Shown piece after piece: positions 25,190-33,847 of a stretch of DNA of 34,295 bases. This DNA is from Phenylobacterium sp. (GTDB lineage Bacteria > Pseudomonadota > Alphaproteobacteria > Caulobacterales > Caulobacteraceae). The position numbers and the translations under genes were made by a program. The stretch lies in contig NZ_JAUYNW010000123.1 in the NCBI RefSeq assembly GCF_030698145.1, positions 1 through 34,295 on the forward strand, given 5' to 3'. The number at the start of each line of letters is the position of its first letter. Position 1 is the stretch's first letter. The notes under the pieces are model-generated. The model made no database searches and was not told the DNA's origin. It was given only the letters and a program-made list of their open reading frames with translations.

Positions 25190-26863
25190 CTATTCGTCGA
25201 CGGGCGGCAGTCTCGGCGGCGCGCGCATCAGGAAGGCGGGCGTATCGGAGCCGAAGCCGACCACACTGCGATCGTCCTGGTCTTCACGGCGGGGACGATC
25301 CTCACGGGCTTCGCGACGCGGACGTTCCTCGCGCTCATTGCGGCGGGGACGTTCCTGGCGTTCAGGACGTTCCGCGCGGGCCGGGCGTTCGGACCGTTCC
25401 GGACGCTCCTCGCGCACGGGGCGTTCTTCGCGCGGGGCCGGAGCGGCCTCGGCCCGAGCCTCGGGTTGAACCTCGACCCGCGCCTCGACCGGCGGCTTAC
25501 GCCCACGGCCGCGAGCCGGCGCCGGAGGCGTCTCCTCGGTGACCGGCGCGACCATCGGCGCCGTGATCGGCTCCATGGAAGCGGTCTGGCCGTGCGGGGC
25601 GTGGGGGCGGCTGCGTTGCTCACCGCGCGGCGAGCGATCCTTCGAACCGCCGCGCTCACGACCGCCGCCGCGTTCGCGTCCGCCGCGGCCCTCGGTGCGC
25701 CGTTCGTCCTTGATGGCGGCGAAATCGACGCCTTCCAGGACCACTTCTTCCGGATCCTTGCCGATCAGCTTCAACACCTTGGCGATGTTCTGCGAGTCGG
25801 CGGGGGTGACGATCATGTAGGTCTTGCCGGTGCGGCCGGCGCGGCCGGTTCGGCCGATCCGGTGCACATAGTCGTCGGCGTGGTGCGGGACGTCGTAGTT
25901 GAAGACGTGGCTGACGTCGGGGACATCCAGGCCCCGGGCCGCGACGTCCGAGGCGCAGAGCAGCTTCAGTTCGCCCTTGCGGAACGCCTCGAGCGTGCGC
26001 ATCCGGGTCGCCTGGTCGAGGTCGCCGTGGATCGGCGCCGCGTCCAGACCGTGGGCCTTCAGCGACTTGGCGACGATGTCGACCTCGGACTTGCGGTTGC
26101 AGAAGACGATGCCGTTGCGCACGTCGTCGGCGCCGATCAGCATTCGCAGGGCGGTGCGCTTGGCCTTCGGATCGGAGGTGGGCAGGCGCACCACGTACTG
26201 GCTGATGGTCTCGGCGGTGGTCGCCGGCCGGGTGGCCTCGATCCGCACCGGATCGTTCAGGAACTGCTTGGTGAGCCGCGTGATCTCCGGCGGCATGGTG
26301 GCCGAGAAGAACAGGGTCTGCTTCTTGGCCGGGGTCAGCTTGAAGATGCGCTCGATGTCGGGGATGAACCCCATGTCCAACATGCGGTCGGCTTCGTCGA
26401 CCACCATGATCTGCACGCCGGTCATCAGCAGCTTGCCGCGCTCGAAGTGGTCGAGTAGGCGGCCGGGGGTGGCGATCAGCACGTCGACGCCGCGGTCGAG
26501 CTTCAGCTCCTGGTCGCCGAAGGAGACGCCGCCGATCAGCAGCGCCCAGGAAAGCTTGGTCTTCTGGCCCTTGGCGTACTTCTCGAAGGAGGCGGAGACC
26601 TGGTCGGCCAGCTCACGGGTGGGCGCGATGACCAGGGCGCGCGGCATGCGGGCCTTGGAGCGCCCCGCGGCCAGGCGATCGATCATCGGCAGGGTGAAGG
26701 CGGCGGTCTTGCCGGTGCCTGTCTGGGCGATGCCCAGCACGTCGCGGCCCTGCAGGGCGACGGGGATGGCCTCGGCCTGGATCGGTGTTGCGGTGGTGTA
26801 GCCGGTGTCGGCCACGGCCTTCAATGTCGCGGGCGACAGGCCCAGTTCGGAAAATTCAGTCAT
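25190..26863 (-). CDS. rhlB: DEAD-box RNA helicase, RhlB/RhlE type
   Basis: ATP-dependent RNA-unwinding enzyme; in Caulobacter the RhlB orthologue joins the RNase E degradosome. Motifs in order: Q motif around Gln29 (TPIQAEAIPV), Walker A AQTGTGKT (46-53), PTREL, GGVSFGDQ, TPGR, DEAD at 156-159, SAT, and in domain 2 VFCNRK, ARGLDVP and HRIGRTGR. The core ends near 390. The remaining C-terminus is disordered: a Gly/Arg stretch, a Pro/Ala/Thr linker, then about 65 residues (470-535) of repeated Arg-Pro/Glu-Arg units. The 557 residues include this tail. A promoter lies 83-110 nt upstream. Symbol by similarity and gene order. Confidence 0.9.
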   Translation of the reverse strand: MTEFSELGLSPATLKAVADTGYTTATPIQAEAIPVALQGRDVLGIAQTGTGKTAAFTLPMIDRLAAGRSKARMPRALVIAPTRELADQVSASFEKYAKGQKTKLSWALLIGGVSFGDQELKLDRGVDVLIATPGRLLDHFERGKLLMTGVQIMVVDEADRMLDMGFIPDIERIFKLTPAKKQTLFFSATMPPEITRLTKQFLNDPVRIEATRPATTAETISQYVVRLPTSDPKAKRTALRMLIGADDVRNGIVFCNRKSEVDIVAKSLKAHGLDAAPIHGDLDQATRMRTLEAFRKGELKLLCASDVAARGLDVPDVSHVFNYDVPHHADDYVHRIGRTGRAGRTGKTYMIVTPADSQNIAKVLKLIGKDPEEVVLEGVDFAAIKDERRTEGRGGRERGGGRERGGSKDRSPRGEQRSRPHAPHGQTASMEPITAPMVAPVTEETPPAPARGRGRKPPVEARVEVQPEARAEAAPAPREERPVREERPERSERPARAERPERQERPRRNEREERPRREAREDRPRREDQDDRSVVGFGSDTPAFLMRAPPRLPPVDE

Positions 26864-26945
26864 TCAATTGCAAGTGGGGCGGCTGGCCCGCCCGAGAGGG
26901 AGCACGAACCGCGGCGGCGCGGACGGCGATCGTCGCGCGCGGCGG

Positions 26946-26973
26946 AAGATAGGGTCTGCCGCCTCCAAGTCAA
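26946..26973 (-). promoter_or_regulatory. putative rhlB promoter
   Basis: On the minus strand TTGACT (26973-26968) and TATCTT (26951-26946) are 16 nt apart; CCTATCTT also resembles the Caulobacter -10 form. Transcription would start near 26939, giving a GC-rich leader of about 75 nt before the ATG at 26863. This separates rhlB from parE, whose stop is about 50 nt further up. Confidence 0.5.
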
Positions 26974-27021
26974 ACGCGTTCTGTAGCTTATGGTTCAAGG
27001 GCCGCTCATCTTAGGCGGCGG

Positions 27022-29064
27022 CTAGACGTCCAGATCGGCCACGACGAACTCCGCGTTCTCCTGGATGAAGCGGAAACGCGACTCCGGTTTGCGCCCCATC
27101 AGCGCCTCGACCAGCTCCTCCACCGCCTCTTCCGCGCGCGGCAGGGTGACCCGCGCCAGGGTGCGGCGGTTGGGGTCCATGGTGGTTTCCTTGAGCTGGG
27201 CCGGCATCATCTCACCCAGGCCCTTGAAGCGGCCGATCTCGGGCTTCTTGCCCTTGAACTCGGTGGCCAGCAGCTCCTCGCGGTGGGCGTCGTCGCGGGC
27301 GTAGATGATCTTGCCGCCGTGGCTCAGGCGATAGAGCGGGGGCAGGGCGAGATAGAGCCGCCCCGCCCGGATCAGGTTGGGCATGGTGCGGTAGAAGAAG
27401 GTGATCAGCAGCGATGCGATGTGGGCGCCGTCGACGTCGGCGTCGGTCATGATCACCACGCGCTCGTAGCGCAGGTCCTCTTCCTTGAACTTCGACCCGC
27501 CCTGGACGCCCAGCGCCAGCATCAGGTCGGTGAGCTCCTTGTTGGCGAACATCTTGTCCAGGGAGGCCGAGGCCACGTTCAGAATCTTGCCGCGCAAGGG
27601 CAGGATCGCCTGGGTGCGGCGGTCGCGGGCCTGCTTGGCCGAGCCGCCGGCGCTGTCGCCCTCGACCAGGAAGATCTCGGTGCCGTCGGTGGCCTGGCCC
27701 GAACAGTCGGCCAGCTTGCCCGGCAGCCGCAGCTTGCGGGTGGCCGAGGCGCGGGCGACTTCCTTGTCGCGGCGGCGCTTGAGCCGCTCCTCGGCCCGCT
27801 CGATGACGAATTCCAGCAGGGCGCTGGCGGCCTTCGGCTGGGCCGTCAGCCAATGGTCGAACGGGTCGCGCAGGGCGTTCTCGACCAGCTTTTGGGCGTC
27901 GGCGGACGACAGCCGCTCCTTGGTCTGGCCCTGGAACTCGGGATTGCGCACGAAGACGCTGATCAGGGCGCCGGCCTGGGCCACCACGTCCTCGGCGGTC
28001 AGGATGCCGCCGCGCTTCTCGCCGGTGAGTTCCGCATAGGCTTTCAGGCCGCGGGTCAGGGCCGCCCGCAGTCCCGCCTCGTGGGTGCCGCCCTCGGGCG
28101 TGGGCACGGTGTTGCAGTAGGACTGCATGAAGCCGTCGGCCTCGCCGAAGCCGGCCGGGGTCCAGGCGATGGCCCATTCGACTGTCCCGCCCTCGTGCTT
28201 GCGCTCGATGCGGCCGGCGAAGGGTTCAGGGGTGACGGTCTCGATCCCCTTGACCCGTTCGGCCAGGAAGTCGGCCAGGCCGTTGGGAAAGCGGAACGTC
28301 GCCTCGGCCGGGGTCTGGTCGTGGATGCGCGAGGGATCGCAGCTCCAGCGGATCTCGACGCCGCCGAACAGATAGGCCTTCGACCGCGCCATCCGGTAGA
28401 GCCGCGCGGGTTTGAAGGCCGCGCCCTCGCCGAAGATCGTGGGGTCGGGCAGGAAGCTGATCGCCGTGCCCTTCTTGCGGGTCGGCGCGCCCTTTTCGAT
28501 GCCGCCCAGCGGCTTGCCTCGGCTGAACGACTGGCGCCACTCGAAGCCGTCCTTCCAGGCGGTGACCTCGACGTGCTCGGAGAGCGCGTTGACCACCGAG
28601 ACGCCCACACCGTGCAGACCGCCGGAGGTCTCGTAGGCCTTGCCCGAGAATTTCCCGCCCGAATGCAGGACGGTCATGATCACTTCCAGGGCCGACTTGC
28701 CCGGATGCTTCGGGTGCGGGTCGACGGGGATGCCGCGGCCGTCGTCCTTGACGCTGAGCGTGCCGTCGGCCTCGAGCCGCACCTCGATCAGTTTGGCGTG
28801 GCCGGCGACGGCCTCGTCCATGGCGTTGTCCAGCACCTCGGCGAACAGGTGGTGCAGGGCGCGCTCGTCCGTGCCGCCGATATACATGCCCGGGCGCTTG
28901 CGGACCGGCTCCAGCCCCTCCAGCACCTCGATGTCCTTGGCCGAATAGCCGCCGGTGATGGCCGGATCGGCGCGCGGTTCGTGGCTTTCGGCCAGCGGCG
29001 CGGCCGGCGCCGGGTTCAGCGCGTCATCGAACAGGGAAGCTTGGGGGAGGAGGGCCTTGGACAT
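27022..29064 (-). CDS. parE: DNA topoisomerase IV subunit B
   Basis: ATPase subunit of topoisomerase IV, which with ParC unlinks replicated chromosomes. The GHKL ATPase domain has Glu76 and Asn80 (EVLDNAMDEA), DDGRGIPVD and GGLHGVGVSVVN. A transducer domain follows, then the TOPRIM domain with EGDSAGG at 468-474 and the Mg-binding TDADVDG acids Asp541, Asp543 and Asp545, and the C-terminal RFKGLGEM motif. It lacks the large GyrB insert, which favours ParE. I chose ATG 29064 (680 residues); the frame is open 19 codons upstream but that stretch is not family-like. About 35 N-terminal residues form a Pro/Ala-rich extension before the ATPase domain. Confidence 0.93.
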   Translation of the reverse strand: MSKALLPQASLFDDALNPAPAAPLAESHEPRADPAITGGYSAKDIEVLEGLEPVRKRPGMYIGGTDERALHHLFAEVLDNAMDEAVAGHAKLIEVRLEADGTLSVKDDGRGIPVDPHPKHPGKSALEVIMTVLHSGGKFSGKAYETSGGLHGVGVSVVNALSEHVEVTAWKDGFEWRQSFSRGKPLGGIEKGAPTRKKGTAISFLPDPTIFGEGAAFKPARLYRMARSKAYLFGGVEIRWSCDPSRIHDQTPAEATFRFPNGLADFLAERVKGIETVTPEPFAGRIERKHEGGTVEWAIAWTPAGFGEADGFMQSYCNTVPTPEGGTHEAGLRAALTRGLKAYAELTGEKRGGILTAEDVVAQAGALISVFVRNPEFQGQTKERLSSADAQKLVENALRDPFDHWLTAQPKAASALLEFVIERAEERLKRRRDKEVARASATRKLRLPGKLADCSGQATDGTEIFLVEGDSAGGSAKQARDRRTQAILPLRGKILNVASASLDKMFANKELTDLMLALGVQGGSKFKEEDLRYERVVIMTDADVDGAHIASLLITFFYRTMPNLIRAGRLYLALPPLYRLSHGGKIIYARDDAHREELLATEFKGKKPEIGRFKGLGEMMPAQLKETTMDPNRRTLARVTLPRAEEAVEELVEALMGRKPESRFRFIQENAEFVVADLDV

Positions 29065-29163
29065 GAGACCTGAAAATGGAACGATTCGAGACCGCACCAT
29101 ATGAATCGCGGCGGCCGGCAAAGCAATGCGACCGCTCCGCCCGTATCGAGCCCATCCCCAGGA

Positions 29164-29192
29164 TTGACAATTGACCCATGGTCAACAACTAT
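29164..29192 (+). promoter_or_regulatory. putative promoter of the tetR-ICMT-oxidoreductase operon
   Basis: TTGACA (29164-29169), a perfect -35 consensus, is followed after 17 nt by AACTAT (29187-29192), a weak -10. The predicted transcript start is near 29199. The two operator palindromes at 29171-29185 and 29189-29209 cover the spacer, -10 and start, so a bound repressor would block RNA polymerase. Confidence 0.5.
29171..29185. promoter_or_regulatory. upstream TetR-type operator
   Basis: TTGAC (29171-29175), CCATG, GTCAA (29181-29185): an inverted repeat with 5-bp arms and a 5-nt centre. It is related to the downstream site (common form TYGAC-N5-GTCRA) and their centres are 21 bp apart, two helical turns, so dimers would sit on the same face of the DNA. 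Confidence 0.5.
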
Positions 29193-29209
29193 CGACCATC
29201 AGTCGATAG
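29189..29209. promoter_or_regulatory. downstream TetR-type operator
   Basis: CTATCGAC (29189-29196), a 5-nt centre and GTCGATAG (29202-29209) form a perfect 8-bp inverted repeat of 21 bp, a normal size for a TetR-family operator. It ends 9 bp before the regulator's ATG, which suggests autoregulation. Confidence 0.65.
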
Positions 29210-29218
29210 GAAGCGAGC

Positions 29219-29818
29219 ATGGCCGAGCAGCGCCGACGCCTCGATCCCGCCGCGCGGCGGTTGGAAATTCTCGAAACCGCCGAGCGCCTGCTGGCGCGCG
29301 ACGGCGAGAGCGTTCGGGTGGAGGACGTGGTGGCCGCCGCCGGGGCCGCCAAGGGCACCTTTTATCACTACTTCCCGACCTGGGACGATCTGCTGGAAGC
29401 CCTGCGGACCCGGACCTTCGAGCGCTTCGATGCGCGGTACCAGCTGCCCAGCGAGGTCGAGGCTCCGCTCGACTGGCTGCGGGTGCTGGACGAACTGGCG
29501 GCGGCCTTCGTCGCCTTCACCCTGGGCCAGGCGCGTCTGCACGACGTGCTGTTCCACAGCGACTTCGCGCGGCGCCGGCCCCTGCCACCCCAGCAGAGCG
29601 CCACCACGCGCCTCGCCGCCGTCATCCGGGCGGGGCAGGAGGCGGGCGATTTCGTCGGCCTCGACCCGGAGCCCACCGCGCGCCTGCTGTTCGCCGTGCT
29701 GCACGAGACCGCCGACGCGGTCGCCGAGGGCGAGGACTGCGAACGATCGCTGGCGGCGCTGCAAGTCGTTCTGCGCCGGGCCCTGGCGGCCCGGTCCGAA
29801 GGAGGGTCCGTCCGATGA
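29219..29818 (+). CDS. TetR/AcrR-family transcriptional regulator
   Basis: One-component repressor of 199 residues. The N-terminal helix-turn-helix spans about 12-58, with the pattern RRLEILETAERLLARDG, VRVEDVVAAAGAAKGTFYHYF and WDDLLEAL. The C-terminal ligand-binding domain is helical and variable, so the inducer cannot be predicted. AGGAAG lies 5 nt before the ATG. Its stop overlaps the ATG of the downstream methyltransferase gene by 4 nt. Two tandem palindromes in front of it are probably its own operators, giving an autorepressed operon of three genes. It is divergent from parE, about 150 nt away. Confidence 0.92.
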   Translation: MAEQRRRLDPAARRLEILETAERLLARDGESVRVEDVVAAAGAAKGTFYHYFPTWDDLLEALRTRTFERFDARYQLPSEVEAPLDWLRVLDELAAAFVAFTLGQARLHDVLFHSDFARRRPLPPQQSATTRLAAVIRAGQEAGDFVGLDPEPTARLLFAVLHETADAVAEGEDCERSLAALQVVLRRALAARSEGGSVR

Positions 29819-30255
29819 GACTCCTGCCGCCGCCCCTGGTCCTGATCCTGCTGGTCGTCATGGGCGCCCTGCGCCTGGCCTGGCCGGGCGCTATCCTTCT
29901 GCCGTCGCCGCTGAACTGGCTGGGCCTGCTTCCAGGCGCGCTTGGCGTCCTGCTGCTGCTGCAAGGCTCGGGGCTGTTCCGGCGGATCGGGACCAACATC
30001 CAGACCTTCAACGAGCCCGGCGTCCTGGTGACCGACGGCCCGTTCCGGCTGACCCGCAACCCGATGTATCTCGGCTTCCTGCTGCTGTTGATCGGGGTCG
30101 CGGTCCTGCTGGGCGCCGCGAGTCCGTTCGCCGGGCCGGCGGTGTTCGCCGCCGCCAGCCAGTTCGTATACATCCCGTTCGAGGAGAAGGCCTTGCGCGC
30201 CAAGTTCGGCGAGGCCTACGAGGCCTATGCCCGGCGCGTGCGACGCTGGATCTGA
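29815..30255 (+). CDS. isoprenylcysteine carboxyl methyltransferase (ICMT/PEMT-like) membrane protein
   Basis: Small integral membrane protein of 146 residues from the ICMT/phospholipid methyltransferase-like family, which transfers methyl groups from S-adenosylmethionine to lipid-like or membrane substrates. Hydrophobic helices lie at about 5-22, 28-50, and a pair around 82-115. The family signature is present: GPFRLTRNPMYLG (about 75-87) and the C-terminal EEKALRAKFGEAYEAYARRVRRW. Bacteria lack prenylated CaaX proteins, so the real substrate is unknown. It is translationally coupled to the TetR gene (ATGA) and followed by an oxidoreductase gene after 12 nt, so all three are likely induced together. 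Confidence 0.87.
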   Translation: MRLLPPPLVLILLVVMGALRLAWPGAILLPSPLNWLGLLPGALGVLLLLQGSGLFRRIGTNIQTFNEPGVLVTDGPFRLTRNPMYLGFLLLLIGVAVLLGAASPFAGPAVFAAASQFVYIPFEEKALRAKFGEAYEAYARRVRRWI

Positions 30256-30267
30256 CGGAGAGGGATC

Positions 30268-31263
30268 ATGGCCGAGCGGCCTTTGCGGATCGGCATTCTC
30301 GGCGCCGCGCGGATCGCGCCGCCCGCCCTGATCGGCCCGGCCAGGGCGACCGGCGTCGCGCAGGTGGTCGCGGTCGCCGCGCGCGACCAGGGCCGGGCAA
30401 CGGCCTATGCTATCGAGCACGCCATCCCCATCGCGCTGGACAGCTATGAGGCCCTGATCGCCCACCCGGAGGTCGAGGCGATCTACAACGCCCTGCCGCC
30501 GTCACGGCACGCCGACCTGACTCTCGCGGCGCTCAAGGCCGGCAAGCCGGTGCTGTGCGAGAAGCCCTTCGCGCTCAATGCGGCCGAAGCCCGCGCCATG
30601 ACGCAAGCCGCCCAGGCGGCGGGTCTCGTTCTGATGGAGGCCTTCCACTACCGCTACCACCCGCTGTTCGCCCGGGTTCTGGAGATCTGCGCCAGCGGCG
30701 AGATCGGCGCGGTCCGCCGCATGGACGCCGTGTTCACCGCCTCCATCGCCGAGACCGCCGACGAGCTGCGCTACAACGCGGCCCTGGGCGGCGGCGCCTT
30801 GATGGACCTCGGGACCTATTGCCTGCACTGGGCGCGGACGGTGGCCGGCGCCGAGCCGCTCGGCGCCCAGGCGGAGTCGGTGCTCGGGGCCTCGGGCGTC
30901 GACATCTCCACCCACGCCATCCTGAATTTCCCCGGCGGGGTGATCGCCGAACTGACCTGCGACATGGCCGCCCCAGTCCGTGCGAGCCTCGAGATCACCG
31001 GCCTGGAGGGAAGCCTGAAGGTGATCAATCCCCTCGCGCCGCAGATGGGCCATCTGCTGGAGGTGACGCGGGAAGGTGAGGGGGGCCGGCGCGAGACCGT
31101 GACCCGCGATCCCACCTACGACTTCCAACTTCGGGCCTTCGTCGCGGCCGTCCGGGGCGGACCGCCGCCGCTCACCGGCGGACTGGACGCCGTGGCCCAG
31201 ATGACCGCCATCGACGCGATCAAGGCCGCCACGCGCCTAGGCGGACGGATGACCTTGAACTAG
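30268..31263 (+). CDS. Gfo/Idh/MocA-family NAD(P)-dependent oxidoreductase
   Basis: Cytoplasmic dehydrogenase of 331 residues. The N-terminal Rossmann fold has GILGAARIAP (9-18) for dinucleotide binding, the conserved CEKPFALN with EKP at 98-100 and the EAFHYRYHP segment (124-132). The C-terminal alpha/beta domain starts with IGAVRRMDAVF and includes GGGALMDLGTYCLHWAR, as in dimeric dihydrodiol or glucose-fructose oxidoreductase relatives. Substrate is not predictable, probably a sugar, polyol or diol. A purine-rich GGAGAGGG sits before the ATG. It is the last gene of the TetR-controlled operon and converges on the acylase gene 68 nt away. Confidence 0.88.
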   Translation: MAERPLRIGILGAARIAPPALIGPARATGVAQVVAVAARDQGRATAYAIEHAIPIALDSYEALIAHPEVEAIYNALPPSRHADLTLAALKAGKPVLCEKPFALNAAEARAMTQAAQAAGLVLMEAFHYRYHPLFARVLEICASGEIGAVRRMDAVFTASIAETADELRYNAALGGGALMDLGTYCLHWARTVAGAEPLGAQAESVLGASGVDISTHAILNFPGGVIAELTCDMAAPVRASLEITGLEGSLKVINPLAPQMGHLLEVTREGEGGRRETVTRDPTYDFQLRAFVAAVRGGPPPLTGGLDAVAQMTAIDAIKAATRLGGRMTLN

Positions 31264-31331
31264 CGTGGCGCAAGGGGCGGCGGGTTCGCGGAATTCGCCA
31301 ATTGGCTCAGCCGACCACGCCCGATCTCCCC

Positions 31332-33662
31332 CTATTCCGAAAGCTTAAGCGCCGGCCTGATCGCCTCGGCGGCGATGTCGGACTTGTGGAAGGGCAGGCG
31401 ATGCCAGCCCTTCTTCGAATAGAGCTCGGTCTGGTCGGCATAGTGTGGCGAGTCCGGATCGGTGGACTGCGAGTAGGACAGCACCGCGTCGGCCACCGGA
31501 CCCCTGTCGTCGAAGGTCACCACCTGGATGTAGCTGGAGCCGTGATAGGGCACATAGCCGCCGGCCGAGGGCACGAACCGCGACTGCTGGGCGTTGAGCA
31601 CCCCGGCCTGCCCCTCCCCGCCGTGGACCGGGATTTTGCGCTCTCCGCGAACGGCGAAGTGGACAGAGCCATAGGGCGCGTCCAGGGCCAGTTTCTGGCG
31701 TTCCATCAGCTCGACGGCGCCGGCCAGGGCCTGGGTGAGCTTGGCGGCGCTGTCGGCGTCGGTCTTCAGGCCGCGCGGGGTGTTGACGGGATCGGTGGGA
31801 TCGAAGGGCGTGGCGAACAGGGTCGGGTTACGCTCGGCCTGTCTCCAGAACTCCACGAATAGCATGGCCCCGACGCTGTCGTTGTCCATCCGCCGGTCCC
31901 ACTTGGCGAGGATGGCGCAGGCGGGGGCGAGGTCGACGGTCTTGCCGGCCGCGGTGGTCGCCGTCGGGTTGGCGGCGCAGGCCTTCAGCGCGTCGTCCAG
32001 ATAGAGGTCCGCGGCCAGGTTGCGGTTCCAGAACAGCATGGTCTTGACCTTCTCCGCGTCGAAGGTCTTGCCCTCCAGGCCGTCGGCGCTGGCCTGGCGG
32101 CGTTCGATCTCGACGATGCCGGACCGGGTCCGCAGATTCTGGACGACGGCGGTCGGGCCGATCAACGGCGAGAAGGCGGGCAGGGGCGCCTTGGGATTGG
32201 CCAGCCAGAAGCTGTCGTTGCTGTTGGCGACATAGTCGGTGCGGATCATCGACGGCATGACGTCCCCCGGCATGACGCCGGGGGCGACGGTTCCGGCCGC
32301 CACATCCCAGTCGCAGGCCGAGCGGGAGCCATCCAGGACGTAGATCCGGGCGAGACCGCCCAGGGCGGCGGCTGGCGCGCTGGGCGCGCAGGCTTTCAGC
32401 TTTTCGGCCGAGACGTTCGGCGTGGCGGTGATGTCGGCATAGAGGGCGTCGCCGTGGCGATCGGCGGCGATGGTGTTCACCCAGGGGATGCCCAGGGTCC
32501 GGCTGGCGATCGCCTTGATCTCGTCCACGGACTTGGCGCGGGTGATGGCCAGCCAGGTGTCGCCCGAGCGGAGGTTGGACCTGTTGGCGTCCTTGATCGC
32601 ATAGGCGGTCTTGGCGCTCCAGCCGAGCCCGGCCTGGGGCGCGACCACCACTGCGCCGTAGTGGGTGGCGTAGTAGCTGCGGGTCTGCGGGCCGGTGGGT
32701 GTCTCGACGGTGACGTCCTGACGGGTCATCTGCCGCCGCTTGCCGTCCACCAGATAGGCGGTCGGATCGGCGGGATCGAGCGCCAACTCGAACAGGGTGA
32801 AGTGGCGGTCGGTGGAGACCGTGTGGGTCCAGGCGACATCCTTGTTGAACCCGATCGACATGCCCGGCGCACCGGCGATGGTCACGCCCATGACGTCGGT
32901 CTTGCCGGGAATGGTCAGGTGCAGCTCGTAGAACCGGTTGGTGGTCTCCCAGGGAAAGTGGGGATTGCCCAGCAGCAGGCCCGAGCGGTTGGCCGTGACC
33001 TCGCGGCCGAACGCCCAGCCGTTGCTGCCCAGGCCGAAGGTCTCCGCAGGCTCGGGCAGGCCGAGCGCCGCCATGGGCTTGGGATCCGCGGCGCTCGGCG
33101 GAGCCGCCGCATTGGTCTGGCGCAGCCAGGCGCCGCCACTGGCCTGGATCATCCGCTCCTCGTTGAGGCGCAGCATGTCGTCGACGCTGACCGGCCGCAC
33201 CCAGTCCTTGCCGCGGCAGGGTTCGGGCAGCTTGTCGCTCGGCGTGTCGCGCAGGAAGCGGTTGTAGCCGGCCACATAGCCGGTCACGAGCTGGCGATAG
33301 TCCTTGCTGGATCGGGCGAAGGCCGCGCGAAGGGCCACGATGTCGAGGGCGCCCTTGAAGAAGAAATCGCTCTCCAGGTTCTTGATGTCGGCGAAGGCGA
33401 CCGTGGTCACCCCGTCCGCGCCGAAATGCCGGGACCGCTCACCGCTCACCGTGACGATCTTGTCGGCGATCAGGCAGACATTGTCCTGGGCGAAGGCGTA
33501 GGCCTGGCCGTAGCCCAGGCCGCCATAGTCGGCCGCCGTGATGTGCGGGATGCCGTACTTGGTGCGGACGATCTCGACGTCGTAGCGCGCGGCCTGGGCG
33601 CCGCCGGCCAGGCCTGCGGCCAGCACGAGCGCAACCGCCGCCGAATTGCGGATCGTCTTCAT
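31332..33662 (-). CDS. periplasmic penicillin-acylase-family N-acyl amidase
   Basis: Ntn-hydrolase of the S45 penicillin acylase family, made as a precursor that cuts itself into alpha and beta chains. Residues 1-24 are a signal peptide (AQA site). The alpha part runs to about 212 and the new N-terminal nucleophile is Ser213 in GLGSNGWAFG, followed by the family blocks LLLGNPHFPWETTNRFYELHL, GMSIGFNKDVAWTHT and, far downstream, NDSFWLANP. With 776 residues it is full length. Relatives include aculeacin and acyl-homoserine-lactone acylases, so quorum-quenching, antibiotic breakdown or amide scavenging are all possible. I chose ATG 33662, which starts the signal peptide and is preceded by AGAGGGA; the frame is open nine codons upstream. 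Confidence 0.9.
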   Translation of the reverse strand: MKTIRNSAAVALVLAAGLAGGAQAARYDVEIVRTKYGIPHITAADYGGLGYGQAYAFAQDNVCLIADKIVTVSGERSRHFGADGVTTVAFADIKNLESDFFFKGALDIVALRAAFARSSKDYRQLVTGYVAGYNRFLRDTPSDKLPEPCRGKDWVRPVSVDDMLRLNEERMIQASGGAWLRQTNAAAPPSAADPKPMAALGLPEPAETFGLGSNGWAFGREVTANRSGLLLGNPHFPWETTNRFYELHLTIPGKTDVMGVTIAGAPGMSIGFNKDVAWTHTVSTDRHFTLFELALDPADPTAYLVDGKRRQMTRQDVTVETPTGPQTRSYYATHYGAVVVAPQAGLGWSAKTAYAIKDANRSNLRSGDTWLAITRAKSVDEIKAIASRTLGIPWVNTIAADRHGDALYADITATPNVSAEKLKACAPSAPAAALGGLARIYVLDGSRSACDWDVAAGTVAPGVMPGDVMPSMIRTDYVANSNDSFWLANPKAPLPAFSPLIGPTAVVQNLRTRSGIVEIERRQASADGLEGKTFDAEKVKTMLFWNRNLAADLYLDDALKACAANPTATTAAGKTVDLAPACAILAKWDRRMDNDSVGAMLFVEFWRQAERNPTLFATPFDPTDPVNTPRGLKTDADSAAKLTQALAGAVELMERQKLALDAPYGSVHFAVRGERKIPVHGGEGQAGVLNAQQSRFVPSAGGYVPYHGSSYIQVVTFDDRGPVADAVLSYSQSTDPDSPHYADQTELYSKKGWHRLPFHKSDIAAEAIRPALKLSE

Positions 33663-33792
33663 CGCGTTTCCCTCTGGCGGCGTCTGCACGCGCCGCGCTA
33701 GGGGCCGATGACGGCCATTCGAACGCCGTCCGTCAACGGTGAAGCTTCAGGATCGGGGATTGCTCGGCAAGATGTCGGCGCGCCCGCCCACG

Positions 33793-33821
33793 AAAAAGGG
33801 CCGCGGAGCTATCCGCGGCCC
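33793..33821 (-). terminator. intrinsic terminator of glnA
   Basis: On the minus strand a perfect 10-bp stem (GGGCCGCGGA, 33821-33812, with TCCGCGGCCC, 33807-33798) and a 4-nt loop are followed directly by TTTTT (33797-33793). It starts 27 nt after the glnA stop. It is the clearest Rho-independent terminator in the window. Confidence 0.93.
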
Positions 33822-33847
33822 TGATCCGACGTCTTAGGTAATGGCGA

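Noticed and set aside
33690..33790. TTGACGG upstream of the acylase gene as a promoter
   Set aside because: The -35 match on the minus strand is good but no credible -10 lies at 10-19 nt from it.
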